The notes under the pieces: generated by a model | Databases searched by the model: none | What the model was told of the DNA's origin: nothing | What the model saw: only the letters and a program-made list of their open reading frames with translations | Source of the DNA: SG8-30 sp963715485 | GTDB taxonomy: Bacteria > Pseudomonadota > Gammaproteobacteria > Steroidobacterales > Steroidobacteraceae | Assembly (NCBI GenBank): GCA_963715485.1 | Contig: OY970244.1 | Coordinates: forward strand, 1 to 64,000 | Length of the DNA: 64,000 bases | Direction: 5' to 3' | Program-made: the position numbers and the translations under genes | Shown: positions 51,298 through 59,631 of the stretch, piece by piece | Layout: the number at the start of each line of letters is the position of its first letter | How positions within the stretch are numbered: the stretch's first letter is position 1

Positions 51298-52461
51298 TCA
51301 GTCCGGCCGGAAGACGCGCTCGTGCTCCAGGAAGGCATAGCGGTCGGTCATGCCCGCGACGTAGTCGGCGACCGCCCGGGCGCGGCCTGCCGCGCCGCGC
51401 TCCGCCTCCCAGCGCAGCGCGGTGTCACGGTGCTCGGCGGGCATCAGCGCCACGTCGGCGAAGAACGCGCCGAACAGTTCCTCCAGCGTCCTGACCGCCC
51501 CTTCCCGCATCGCCGCCACCCGCTCGTGCTCGTACACGTGCCTGCGCAGGAAGCGCTTGAGCTCGTAGTGCTCCTGCTCGCGTTCCGCCGAGAAGGCGAC
51601 CAGCGGGCCCGGGCCTGCCCGCACCGACTCGATGTCCGCCGGGGCCGCCGCCTCGAGCCGCCGCCGTGTCTCCTCGATCAGGTCGCTGACCACGTCGTCG
51701 ATCATCCGCCGGATCGTCTCGTGGACCAGCCGTCGCGGGCCGATCGACGGATAACGCGCGCGGACCGCATCGTGATGCCGGCGGAACAACGCGACCTCGG
51801 TCAGCTGCCCCGTGCTGACCAGGCCGGCGCGGATGCCGTCGTCCACGTCATGGTTGTTGTAGGCGATCGCATCGGCGAGGTTGGCCAGCTGCGCCTCGAG
51901 CCCCGGCTGGCGCCGCTCGATGAAGCGTCGCCCCAGCTCGCCGAGCTGCCGCGCATTGGAGAGCGAGCAGTGCTTGAGGATGCCCTCGCGCGACTCGAAG
52001 GTCAGGTTGAGCCCCTGGAACTCGGCATAACGCTCCTCGAGCTCGTCCACGACCCGCAGCGACTGCAGGTTGTGCTCGAAGCCGCCGTACTCGCGCATGC
52101 ACTCGTTCAGCGCGTCCTGTCCCGCGTGGCCGAACGGCGTGTGCCCGAGGTCGTGCGCCAGGCTGATCGCCTCGCTGAGCGGCTCGGACAGCCCGAGGAC
52201 GCGCGCCACGGTACGGGCAATCTGCGCCACTTCGAGCGAGTGGGTCAGCCGGGTACGGAACAGGTCGCCCTCGTGGTTGACGAACACCTGCGTCTTGTAG
52301 ACCAGCCGTCGGAAGGCGTTCGAGTGCAGGATCCGGTCACGGTCGCGCTGGAACTCCCCGCGATAGCCGGCCGGCGGCTCCGCGTGACGGCGCCCGCGCG
52401 ACGTTCCCTCCAGCGCTGCATAGGGGGCGAGCGGCCCGTCGTGCGAGGGCGCCTGCGTCAT
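51298..52461 (-). CDS. dgt: dGTP triphosphohydrolase-like HD protein
   Basis: This is a 387-residue HD-domain nucleotidase. Metal-site residues are in TRLTHSLEVAQIAR (His), LAHDLGHTPFGHAG (the HD pair and a further His) and the later Asp in DAIAYNNHDVDD. The deoxynucleoside triphosphate triphosphohydrolase family removes triphosphate from dNTPs, mainly dGTP. At under 400 residues it belongs to the shorter type rather than the E. coli Dgt (505). ATG 52461 overlaps the aroB stop (ATGA). It is the end of the pilM...aroK-aroB-dgt leftward run. Confidence 0.92.
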   Translation of the reverse strand: MTQAPSHDGPLAPYAALEGTSRGRRHAEPPAGYRGEFQRDRDRILHSNAFRRLVYKTQVFVNHEGDLFRTRLTHSLEVAQIARTVARVLGLSEPLSEAISLAHDLGHTPFGHAGQDALNECMREYGGFEHNLQSLRVVDELEERYAEFQGLNLTFESREGILKHCSLSNARQLGELGRRFIERRQPGLEAQLANLADAIAYNNHDVDDGIRAGLVSTGQLTEVALFRRHHDAVRARYPSIGPRRLVHETIRRMIDDVVSDLIEETRRRLEAAAPADIESVRAGPGPLVAFSAEREQEHYELKRFLRRHVYEHERVAAMREGAVRTLEELFGAFFADVALMPAEHRDTALRWEAERGAAGRARAVADYVAGMTDRYAFLEHERVFRPD

Positions 52462-53541
52462 GTCGCGGCGCCGGGTGCCCCGAGCATCCCCGCCAGGACA
52501 GCGTCGTCGTAGTCGCCGGTGCACACCGCCTCGCCGATGCGCCGCAGCAGCACCAGCCTGATGCGGCCGGCCTGCACCTTCTTGTCCATGCGCATCAGTT
52601 CCAGGAAACGCTCAGGGCCCAGCACCGGCGGGTCGGTCGGCAGCCCGGCGCGCGCCAGCAGGCTGCGGACCCGGGATACATCCGCCTCGTCCAGCCAGCC
52701 GAGACGCCGCGACATCTCCGCCGCCATCGCCATGCCGGCCGCCACGGCTTCGCCATGCAGCCAGGTGCCGTAGCCCGAGCCGGTCTCGATGGCATGGCCG
52801 AAGGTGTGGCCCAGGTTGAGCAGCGCGCGCTCGCCCTGTTCCCGCTCGTCACGGGACACGATCCCGGCCTTGCACTCGCAGCAGCGTCGTATCGCATGCG
52901 CGAGCGCCTCGGGGTCGCGCCCCAGCAACCGGTCGAGGTTCTGCTCGATCCAGGCGAGGAAGGGCTCGTCGCGGATGAGCCCGTACTTGATGACCTCGGC
53001 CAGGCCGGCCCGCAGCTCCCGGTCCGGCAGCGTATCCAGCGTGTCGGTGTCGGCCACGACGGCGACCGGCTGGTGGAAGGCGCCGATCAGGTTCTTGCCG
53101 CCTGCGATGGTCCACGCCGGTCTTGCCGCCGACCGAAGAGTCCACCTGCGCCAGCAGCGTCGTCGGCAGCTGCACGAAGTCGACGCCGCGCTGGTAGCAG
53201 GCCGCGGCGAACCCCGCGATGTCGCCCACCACGCCGCCGCCGAGCGCCAGCACCGCGCAGTCCCGGTTCATGCGCGCCGCGACCAGCGCGTCGAGCACCC
53301 TGGACATCGTCGCGAGCGTCTTGTGTTCCTCGCCATCGGGCAGGATGCACTCCCCCACGCGGAAGGCGGCGAGCCCACCGCGTAGGCGCGGCGCCCACAG
53401 CGGCGCCACGGTGACGTTGCTGACCAGCATCACGTCGCGGGCGGAGATGCTGCCCTCGAGCAGCGCCGGATCGGCGAGCAGCCCGGCACCGATCAGGATC
53501 GGGTAGCTGCGCGCGCCGAGGTCTATGTTCAGCGTGTCCAT
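52458..53541 (-). CDS. aroB: 3-dehydroquinate synthase, frameshifted
   Basis: This is the second enzyme of the shikimate pathway, converting DAHP to 3-dehydroquinate with NAD+ and a divalent metal. In the first frame: MDTLNIDLGARSYPI, LALGGGVVGDIAGFAAA and FVQLPTTLLAQVDSSVGGKTGV. The frame breaks near 53105-53112; the other frame continues IAGGKNLIGAFHQPVAVVAD and carries RAGLAEVIKYGLI, LNLGHTFGHAIE and HGEAVAAGM with the metal ligands (Glu and two His). Whole gene about 360 residues, as expected. It is an essential gene in most bacteria, so the break is likely a sequence error. 16 bases after aroK. Confidence 0.92.
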
Positions 53542-53557
53542 TCCAGTCCCTGCGTCC

Positions 53558-54092
53558 TCAGGCGGTCTCGCCCGTGGTGAGCCGCCGCTCGATCTCGTCC
53601 ACCACCGAGCCCACCTTGCGGCCGTCGGTCCTGACCGTGATCGCGGCGATCGAGCGGTAGAGCGGCTCGCGCTCCGTCATCAGCGACTCGAGGCGGCCGC
53701 GTGGGATCCTCGGTGAACAGCAGCGGCCGGTGGCGGCCGCGGCGGGTGCGCGCGAGCTGCTCGTCGACGGTGGCCTCAAGATAGACCACCGCGCCCCGCT
53801 CCGCGAGCCGCCGTCGGCTCTCCTCCGCCAGCACCGCCCCGCCGCCGGTCGCGAGCACGATCCCCGCCTGTCCTGACAGCTCGTCGATGACCTCCCGCTC
53901 GCGCACGCGGAAGCCCGCCTCGCCTTCCTTCTCGAAGATGAAGGGGATGTCCACCCCGGTGCGCCGCTCGATCTCGGCGTCACTGTCCACGAACCGGTAG
54001 CCGAGCCGCCTCGCGAGCTGGCGCCCGACAGCCGTCTTGCCGGATCCCATGGGCCCGACCAGGAAGACGCTTCGACCCGGCTGCATCGGCAT
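53558..54092 (-). CDS. aroK: Shikimate kinase, frameshifted
   Basis: This is a P-loop kinase of about 178 residues that phosphorylates shikimate with ATP. Walker A is GPMGSGKTAVGRQLARRL; VDSDAEIERRTGVDIPFIFE is the substrate-binding loop; IVLATGGGAVL is the second conserved loop. The frame breaks near 53702, after FTEDP; removing one A restores RGRLESLMTEREPLYRSIA, the Arg lid and C-terminus. The order pilMNOPQ-aroK-aroB is widely conserved in gammaproteobacteria. Start ATG at 54092 follows a strong hairpin after pilQ. Confidence 0.92.
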
Positions 54093-54109
54093 CCGTTACC
54101 CCGTGAACG

Positions 54110-54137
54110 CGGACGGCCGCCCGAAGGCGGCCGTCCG
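54110..54137. terminator. GC-rich hairpin between pilQ and aroK
   Basis: CGGACGGCCGCC (54110-54121) pairs perfectly with GGCGGCCGTCCG (54126-54137) around CGAA. It lacks a T-run on either side, so it may pause, protect or partly terminate the pil transcript before aroK rather than act as a true intrinsic terminator. Confidence 0.6.
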
Positions 54138-54181
54138 ACTTTGCCGAGGCGGCGTCCGGCGCGCAAGCCGGACCCGGCACA

Positions 54182-56341
54182 TCACTCGATGTTCGAACCC
54201 TCGCGCAGGATCTTCGGGGTCACGAAGATCAGCAGCTCGTCGCGCTGGTTCGACTTGCCCGAGGTCTTGAACAGGTAGCCGAGGCCCGGGATGTCGCCCA
54301 GCCACGGCACCTTCTTCTCGGTGTCGCGTTCCTCGGTCTCCATGATGCCGCCGAGGACCACGGTCTGGCCGTCGTTGACCAGCACCTGGGTGGTGATCGA
54401 GCGGGTGTCGATCGACGGCACGAAGCCGCCCGTCGCGCTCGGCACCAGCTGGCCGACGCTGTCCTTGTTCACCTCGAGGTCGAGGATGACGCGGTCGTCG
54501 GGCGTGATCTGCGGCGTGACCTTGAGCGACAGCACTGCCTTCTTGAACTGCGTGGTGGTCGCGCCGCTGGAGGCCGATTCCTGGTACGGGATCTCGACAC
54601 CCTGCTCGATGACCGCCTCGCGCTGGTTCGCCGTGATGACGCGCGGCGCGGACACGATCTTGCCCGTGCCCTCGGCCTGCGCGGCCGACAGCTCCAGGTC
54701 GATCAGGAAGTCGTCGAAGTCGAGGATCGCCAGCGCGATCCGCCCGGCCGGGTTGTTGACCGGCATGTTGACGTTGTAGCGGTCGAAGTTGCCGAAGGGC
54801 ACCTCCACCGGGAACGGGTTGCCGGTACCCGCCAGGTTGTCCAGGGCGGAGCCCATGATGGTGTCGGTCGCCTGCGAACTGCCGCTGACCGCCATCAGGT
54901 CGCCGAGGTCGTCGGAGATCCGGGTGAAGCCCCAGCGGACGCCCAGGTCGCGCGAGAAGTCGTCGCTGACGATGACGATGCGCGACTCGATCAGCACCTG
55001 GCGGACCGGGATGTCGAGCGTCGCCACCATGGAACGGATCTGCTCGAGCTGCTCGGCCGTGTCCTGCACCAGCAGCGTGTTGGTGCGCTCGTCGATGCTG
55101 ACGTTACCGCGCGGCGACAGCAGCGAGCCGCCGCCGCCGGCCTTCAGCAGCTTGGCGATGTCGGCGGCCTTGGCGTAGTTCACCTGCAGGAACTCGGTGC
55201 GCAGCGGCGCCAGCTCCTGGATGTCCTTCTGCGCGGCCAGCTCGGCCTTCTCGCGGGCCGCGATCTCGGCCTGCGGCGCCACCAGGATCACGTTGTCCTT
55301 CTTGCGCATGTCGAGGCCCTTGGTGCGCAGGACGATGTCCAGCGCCTGGTCCCAGGGCACGTTCTGCAGCCTCAGGGTCACGCGGCCCTTGACCGTGTCG
55401 CTGACCACGATGTTCTGGCCGCTGGTGTCGGCCAGCAACTGCAGCACCGCGCGCACGTCGATGTCCTGGAAGTTCAGGGTCAGCCGCTCGCCGGTGTAGA
55501 CCTTCTCGGCCTCGGTCACGAGGGCTTTCTTCGGGCGCTCCTTGACCTCGACCACGTAGGTGTCGTCGGTCTGGTAGGCGACCTGCTCGAAGTCGCCGCT
55601 GGCGGTCACGACGATGCGCGCGCTGTCACCCGACCTGGTGGCATCCACGGTGGACACCGGGGTCGCGAAATCGAGCACGTCGTAGCGCTTCATCAGGTCC
55701 TCAGGCAGCCGGGCGCCGCTGAAGTCCACCACGATCCGGTTGCCTTCCTGGCGCAGGCTGGCAGGGGTGCGCACGTCGGAGAGCTTGACGATCACGCGCC
55801 CGGCCCCGTCGGCCGAGCGGCGGAAGTCGATGCCGGAGATGCTGCGCGGGCCCGCGGGGGCCGTCGCAGCCGCTGCCTGCACGGCCGCCGCCTGCGCGGC
55901 AGACTGGCCGCCACCGAGGGTCACGATGACGGCGTTCCCCTCGGCCCGGGCCGCGTAGGGCACCAGCGCGTCGAGGTTGAACACCACCCGCGTCCGGCCA
56001 CCGGCCTCCGCGGCCACGATCGAGTCCACGCCCCCGGCGTTGACGTCGATGCGGCGCTGGTCCATTGCCAGCCCCACGTCGGGCAGGTCCACCGACAGCC
56101 TGGCCGGCTGGTCGATGGTGAAGGTCAGCGGCTCCGGCGCTGGCCCGCTGGTCTCCAGCCTCACCTGCAGGGCGTTGCCCGCAAGAGACTGCACGTCGAC
56201 CGCGGTCAGCGTCGTCGTGGGACCCTGTGCCTGCGCGGCGCTGACCCAGGCGAGCGCCAGGGTGGCCGCGAGGCCGCCCAACGCGCGCAGGGTGAGGCGT
56301 CCGCCCCTGTTAGAAACCGTAGCCCGGTCATTGCCAGCCAT
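54182..56341 (-). CDS. pilQ: Type IV pilus secretin PilQ
   Basis: This is a 719-residue outer-membrane secretin that forms the pilus exit ring. Signal peptide ends near AQAQ. Two AMIN domains lie at about 35-125 and 155-255 (peptidoglycan targeting), then a secretin/TonB N-terminal domain (YTGERLTLNFQDIDVRAVLQLLADTSGQNIV, split in reading), a NolW repeat (TEFLQVNYAKAADIAKLLKAGG) and the secretin core ending VPWLGDIPGLGYLFKT and LLIFVTPKILRE. ATG 56341 has GGAGA 7 bases upstream; a GTG at 56356 lacks a site. Last gene of pilMNOPQ. Confidence 0.96.
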   Translation of the reverse strand: MAGNDRATVSNRGGRLTLRALGGLAATLALAWVSAAQAQGPTTTLTAVDVQSLAGNALQVRLETSGPAPEPLTFTIDQPARLSVDLPDVGLAMDQRRIDVNAGGVDSIVAAEAGGRTRVVFNLDALVPYAARAEGNAVIVTLGGGQSAAQAAAVQAAAATAPAGPRSISGIDFRRSADGAGRVIVKLSDVRTPASLRQEGNRIVVDFSGARLPEDLMKRYDVLDFATPVSTVDATRSGDSARIVVTASGDFEQVAYQTDDTYVVEVKERPKKALVTEAEKVYTGERLTLNFQDIDVRAVLQLLADTSGQNIVVSDTVKGRVTLRLQNVPWDQALDIVLRTKGLDMRKKDNVILVAPQAEIAAREKAELAAQKDIQELAPLRTEFLQVNYAKAADIAKLLKAGGGGSLLSPRGNVSIDERTNTLLVQDTAEQLEQIRSMVATLDIPVRQVLIESRIVIVSDDFSRDLGVRWGFTRISDDLGDLMAVSGSSQATDTIMGSALDNLAGTGNPFPVEVPFGNFDRYNVNMPVNNPAGRIALAILDFDDFLIDLELSAAQAEGTGKIVSAPRVITANQREAVIEQGVEIPYQESASSGATTTQFKKAVLSLKVTPQITPDDRVILDLEVNKDSVGQLVPSATGGFVPSIDTRSITTQVLVNDGQTVVLGGIMETEERDTEKKVPWLGDIPGLGYLFKTSGKSNQRDELLIFVTPKILREGSNIE

Positions 56342-56359
56342 CAGAGGTTCTCCCACGAA

Positions 56360-56875
56360 TCAATCGCTCACTGCGAGGGCCGCCTGGCGCTCGATGTATC
56401 CGCCCAGCCCGTCCGGCACGATCTCGACCAGCGCGATGCGCGCGTCGTTGACCGACGTGATGCGGCCGTCGTTCTGCCCCAGGTGGTTACCCGGGAGAAC
56501 GCGATGAATGAGGCCGTCCTTGGTCTGCACGAGCCCGTAGTTGGCACCGCCGAGGCGCAGCGTGCCGACCATCTTCAGCGTGTCCAGCGGGAACTGCTCG
56601 AGGTATTCGCGCGCCCGCTTGCTGTCCGGCCGCGGCCCCGCGCCCGACTCGCCTGCAAGGCTCTGCAGGAACGGCGACCGCTCCCCGGCCTGCGAATAGT
56701 CGTAGGACTCATACGGGACGACTTCCGGCAGCGGCTCGATCCTCCCGCCGGGGCGTGCCTTGGCCTTCTCGATCTCGCCGCGAAGCTCGTCCATGCCGCT
56801 GCTGCAGCCCGTCAGGGTCAGCGCCGCGAGGAGGCCGCCGGCGATCAATGCTCTGCTTTTGCTTGCGTCGCTCAT
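56360..56875 (-). CDS. pilP: Type IV pilus assembly lipoprotein PilP
   Basis: This is a 171-residue inner-membrane-anchored lipoprotein (lipobox LAALTLTGC) that links the PilNO dimer to the PilQ secretin. The mature part has a linker (GGRIEPLPEVVPYESYDY, RSPF), then a beta domain with FPLDTLKMVGTLRLGGANYGLV and VLPGNHLGQNDGRI, the usual PilP signatures. 18 bases before pilQ, 6 bases after pilO. Confidence 0.95.
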   Translation of the reverse strand: MSDASKSRALIAGGLLAALTLTGCSSGMDELRGEIEKAKARPGGRIEPLPEVVPYESYDYSQAGERSPFLQSLAGESGAGPRPDSKRAREYLEQFPLDTLKMVGTLRLGGANYGLVQTKDGLIHRVLPGNHLGQNDGRITSVNDARIALVEIVPDGLGGYIERQAALAVSD

Positions 56876-56881
56876 AGGGGT

Positions 56882-57571
56882 CTACTTGCGCTTGCCTTTC
56901 TGGGCCTTCGCCGCCGCTTCCTGCTCGGCCAGCTCGGATTCCTCGAGGTAGCGGTAGGTCTTGGCGGTCACGTCGAGGACCAGGTCGTCGCTCGGCGCGG
57001 CCGTGCCGCGGCCGCCGCCACGACCCTTGTCCTGGCTGATCTGGATGTCGTGCAGCGTCACGATCCGTGGCAGCGCGGCCACGCCGCTGACGAATTCCCC
57101 GAACTCGTGGTAGCTGCCCGTCAGGCGGATCTTGATCGGCAGTTCGGCGTAGAAGTCGCGGCGCGTCTCCTGGCCCGGCTGGAACAGCTTCTCCTGCAGG
57201 CCGGCCGCGAGGCCGCTCTGCGAGATGTCCACCAGCAGGCTCGGCACCTCGGTCTTGCCCGGCAGCTGGCGCAGCATGGCGCCGAAGGTGCGCTCGATCT
57301 CGGCGAGCTGCTGCCGGTAGGCCTCGAGGTTGGCGGCCTTGCGCTGCTTCTGGTCGAAGGTGGCCCACAGCGACTGCTGCTCCGCCTCGGCGGCACGCAG
57401 GTCGGGGATGTTGCCCTGCGACTCGCTGTAGACGAAGTACCAGACGAGCAGGCTGGTGGCGACCGCGAACACGAGCACGATGGCCAGCGCCCGGAACAGG
57501 AACGGCCAGCGGCCGACGTCGCGCGCATCGAGGTTGCGCAGCTGTTCGAAGAAATCCTTGAGGCCGTTCAT
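56882..57571 (-). CDS. pilO: Type IV pilus assembly protein PilO
   Basis: This is a 229-residue bitopic inner-membrane protein. A short cytoplasmic tail (DFFEQLRNLDARDVGRWP), one membrane helix (about 24-46), a coiled coil and a ferredoxin-like periplasmic domain (KIRLTGSYHEFGEFVSGVAALPRIVTLHDI, split) match PilO. It pairs with PilN in the alignment complex. Its ATG overlaps the pilN TGA (ATGA). The tail ends in a Lys-rich KAQKGKRK. Confidence 0.95.
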   Translation of the reverse strand: MNGLKDFFEQLRNLDARDVGRWPFLFRALAIVLVFAVATSLLVWYFVYSESQGNIPDLRAAEAEQQSLWATFDQKQRKAANLEAYRQQLAEIERTFGAMLRQLPGKTEVPSLLVDISQSGLAAGLQEKLFQPGQETRRDFYAELPIKIRLTGSYHEFGEFVSGVAALPRIVTLHDIQISQDKGRGGGRGTAAPSDDLVLDVTAKTYRYLEESELAEQEAAAKAQKGKRK

Positions 57572-58167
57572 CGGCTGGCCTCCTTGACGCGCCTGGGCTT
57601 CGTCGTCTCCGGCTCAGCCTGCTGCTCGGCCTCCGGGCTCTTGAGCTGGGCGAACAGCGTGAACTTCGACCCGGCACCCGGTGCGCCGGTCTCGATCACC
57701 TTCAGGTCCGGCTTCGCCAGCACCTCGGAGGAGTCGATGTTGCGCATGAAGGCGGAAACGCGCGTGCTCGATTGGGCCACGCCGTTGAACTCCAGCCTTC
57801 GTGCGCTTTGCTTGACGCCCGTGAGGTACACCCCCTCCGGCAGCGTCGTGACCATGTCGTCGAACAGCTTGACCACCTCGGGGCGGCTCTTCTGCAGCTT
57901 CTCGATGACTTCCATGCGGGCAACCATCCGCGCCTTCTCTTCCTCCAGCGCGATGATCTCCTCGATCTGCTTGTCCAGCAGCGCGATCTCCGACCTGAGC
58001 AGGTCGTTCTTCGCCTGCTGCTGGTCGATCATCGTGCTGACGGCGAAGTGGGCAGCCAGCGCCAGCACCACCGCCAGCCCCAGCGCGCCGCCGAGACCGA
58101 TGAGGAATTCCTTCTGGCGGCGCTTGCGAAGTTCTGCCCGCCAGGGGAGCAGGTTAATACTTGGCAT
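57568..58167 (-). CDS. pilN: Type IV pilus assembly protein PilN
   Basis: This is a 199-residue bitopic inner-membrane protein. It starts with the conserved INLLPWRAELRKRRQKEF that docks on PilM, then one membrane helix (about 23-44), a coiled coil and a periplasmic ferredoxin-like domain (LPEGVYLTGVKQSARRLEFNG). The PilM-binding NLLPWR motif fixes the start at ATG 58167. It overlaps the end of pilM by 14 bases, so translation is coupled. Confidence 0.95.
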   Translation of the reverse strand: MPSINLLPWRAELRKRRQKEFLIGLGGALGLAVVLALAAHFAVSTMIDQQQAKNDLLRSEIALLDKQIEEIIALEEEKARMVARMEVIEKLQKSRPEVVKLFDDMVTTLPEGVYLTGVKQSARRLEFNGVAQSSTRVSAFMRNIDSSEVLAKPDLKVIETGAPGAGSKFTLFAQLKSPEAEQQAEPETTKPRRVKEASR

Positions 58168-59248
58168 CGTGGTCAAAGCTCCGCAGTGCCAGCCCGCAGG
58201 CCGTGAGCAGCGCCGTGGCATCCCGCGTCACGCCGAGCGCCTTGGCCTTGGATGATATGCGCATCTGCCCGAGCGGGTCGCCCCGCTCGGCGGGAATGCC
58301 GACCCGGCTGGCGATCACGTCCGCCACGCCCGGGATGTTCGCGCAGCCGCCGCAGACCAGGATCTGCTCGGGCTGGGTGCGGCCGCTGCCCGAGGCGAGG
58401 TAGAACTGCAGCGAGCGGCTGACCTGCTGGGTCATGTCGTCGATGAAGGGATCGAGCACCTCGGGCTGGTAGTTGGACGGCAGGCCGCCCTCCTTCTTGG
58501 CCCGGCCCGCCTCCTCCATCGAGAGGCCGTAGGTGCGCATGATCTCCTCGGTGAGCTGCTGGCCGCCGAAGGCGAAGTCGCGCGTATAGACGACATGCAG
58601 GTCGCGCAGCACGCTGAAGGTCGTGGTGCTCGCGCCGAAGTCGATGACGGCGACGGTGCGGTCGATGCCACCATCGGGCATCTGGTGGGTCATCAGGCGG
58701 CAGGCGTTCTCGAGCGCGAAGGCCTCGACGTCCACGAGCTTCGGCACGAGGCCGGCAGCCGCGACCGCCGCGACGCGCTGGTCCACGTTCTCGGTGCGTG
58801 TGGCGACCAGCAGCACGTCCTGCATCTCGGGGTCCTTCTCCGACGGCCCCAGAATCTGGAAGTCGTAGCTGACTTCCTCCATCGGGAAGGGAATGTACTG
58901 GTCGGCCTGCATCTCGACCTGCTGTTCGAGTTCGGCTTCCGACAGGGAGCGAGGCATCGGGATCGACTTGGTGATCGCGGCGTCGCCGCTGATCGCCACC
59001 GCGCAGTCCCGCGTGCGCACACCGGAGCGCTTGATCGCGCGGCGGATGGACTCACCGACCGCATTCGCGTCCACGATCGCCTTGTCGTTGACGGCATTGT
59101 GGGGCGTCGGCTCCGCGGCGTAGGCCTCGACACGGTACTGCCCACCCGACTCGGCAAGCTCGATCAGCTTGATGGAGGAGGTGGTGATATCCAGGCCCAG
59201 CAGGGACCTTTGCCCCCCGCGCAGCGAAAATTGAGGCAGCTTCAGCAC
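58154..59248 (-). CDS. pilM: Type IV pilus assembly ATPase-fold protein PilM
   Basis: This is a 364-residue cytoplasmic actin-like protein that binds ATP and the tail of PilN. Motifs are GLDITTSSIKLIEL (phosphate 1), AVIDFGASTTTFSVL (phosphate 2) and ILVCGGCANIPGVADVIASR (adenosine loop). GTG 59248 is used; the frame starts with LKLPQFSLRGGQRSLLG. It is first in pilMNOPQ and divergent from the penicillin-binding protein gene, a conserved arrangement. Confidence 0.95.
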   Translation of the reverse strand: MLKLPQFSLRGGQRSLLGLDITTSSIKLIELAESGGQYRVEAYAAEPTPHNAVNDKAIVDANAVGESIRRAIKRSGVRTRDCAVAISGDAAITKSIPMPRSLSEAELEQQVEMQADQYIPFPMEEVSYDFQILGPSEKDPEMQDVLLVATRTENVDQRVAAVAAAGLVPKLVDVEAFALENACRLMTHQMPDGGIDRTVAVIDFGASTTTFSVLRDLHVVYTRDFAFGGQQLTEEIMRTYGLSMEEAGRAKKEGGLPSNYQPEVLDPFIDDMTQQVSRSLQFYLASGSGRTQPEQILVCGGCANIPGVADVIASRVGIPAERGDPLGQMRISSKAKALGVTRDATALLTACGLALRSFDHDAKY

Positions 59249-59631
59249 AGATGTTTCCTTTTCAGGTCAAGCGCTTGCGTCGCCTAGCGCCACGCTCAAT
59301 TAACTTTGTCGGCCAACTATATAGCAAGCAACTGTTAAATTGAACGTGATTGCTATCGCAGATTACTGCCGCGTCGGGCGCCTGTCCTCCCCGCTCCTGC
59401 CAATCGTCCTGCCGGGGAAGCCGCCCCGGTGTCACTGGCCCCTCGCCGCCGATCGCCGCGTCGGGCCCCACGGGAACCGATGCTGCACGCACCGCGCGAT
59501 CGTCTCCGTGCACCCCGTCACGAAGTTGACAGGTCACCACGCCACGGACCTGCGCGCGCTTTCGCCGGTCAAATGGCCGCACCGTTAGGCATAATCCCCC
59601 TCTCCCTCGGCCAAACGACGACCGCACCCCC
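59249..59631. other. Divergent regulatory spacer between pilM and the PBP1A gene
   Basis: This 383-base spacer has an AT-richer island (59290-59360) next to pilM. On the minus strand it contains TTCAAT and TATAGT separated by 17 bases, a possible sigma-70 promoter for pilM. On the PBP1A side GCATAAT (about 59590) could be a -10 element, without a clear -35. No open reading frame here looks real. Confidence 0.4.
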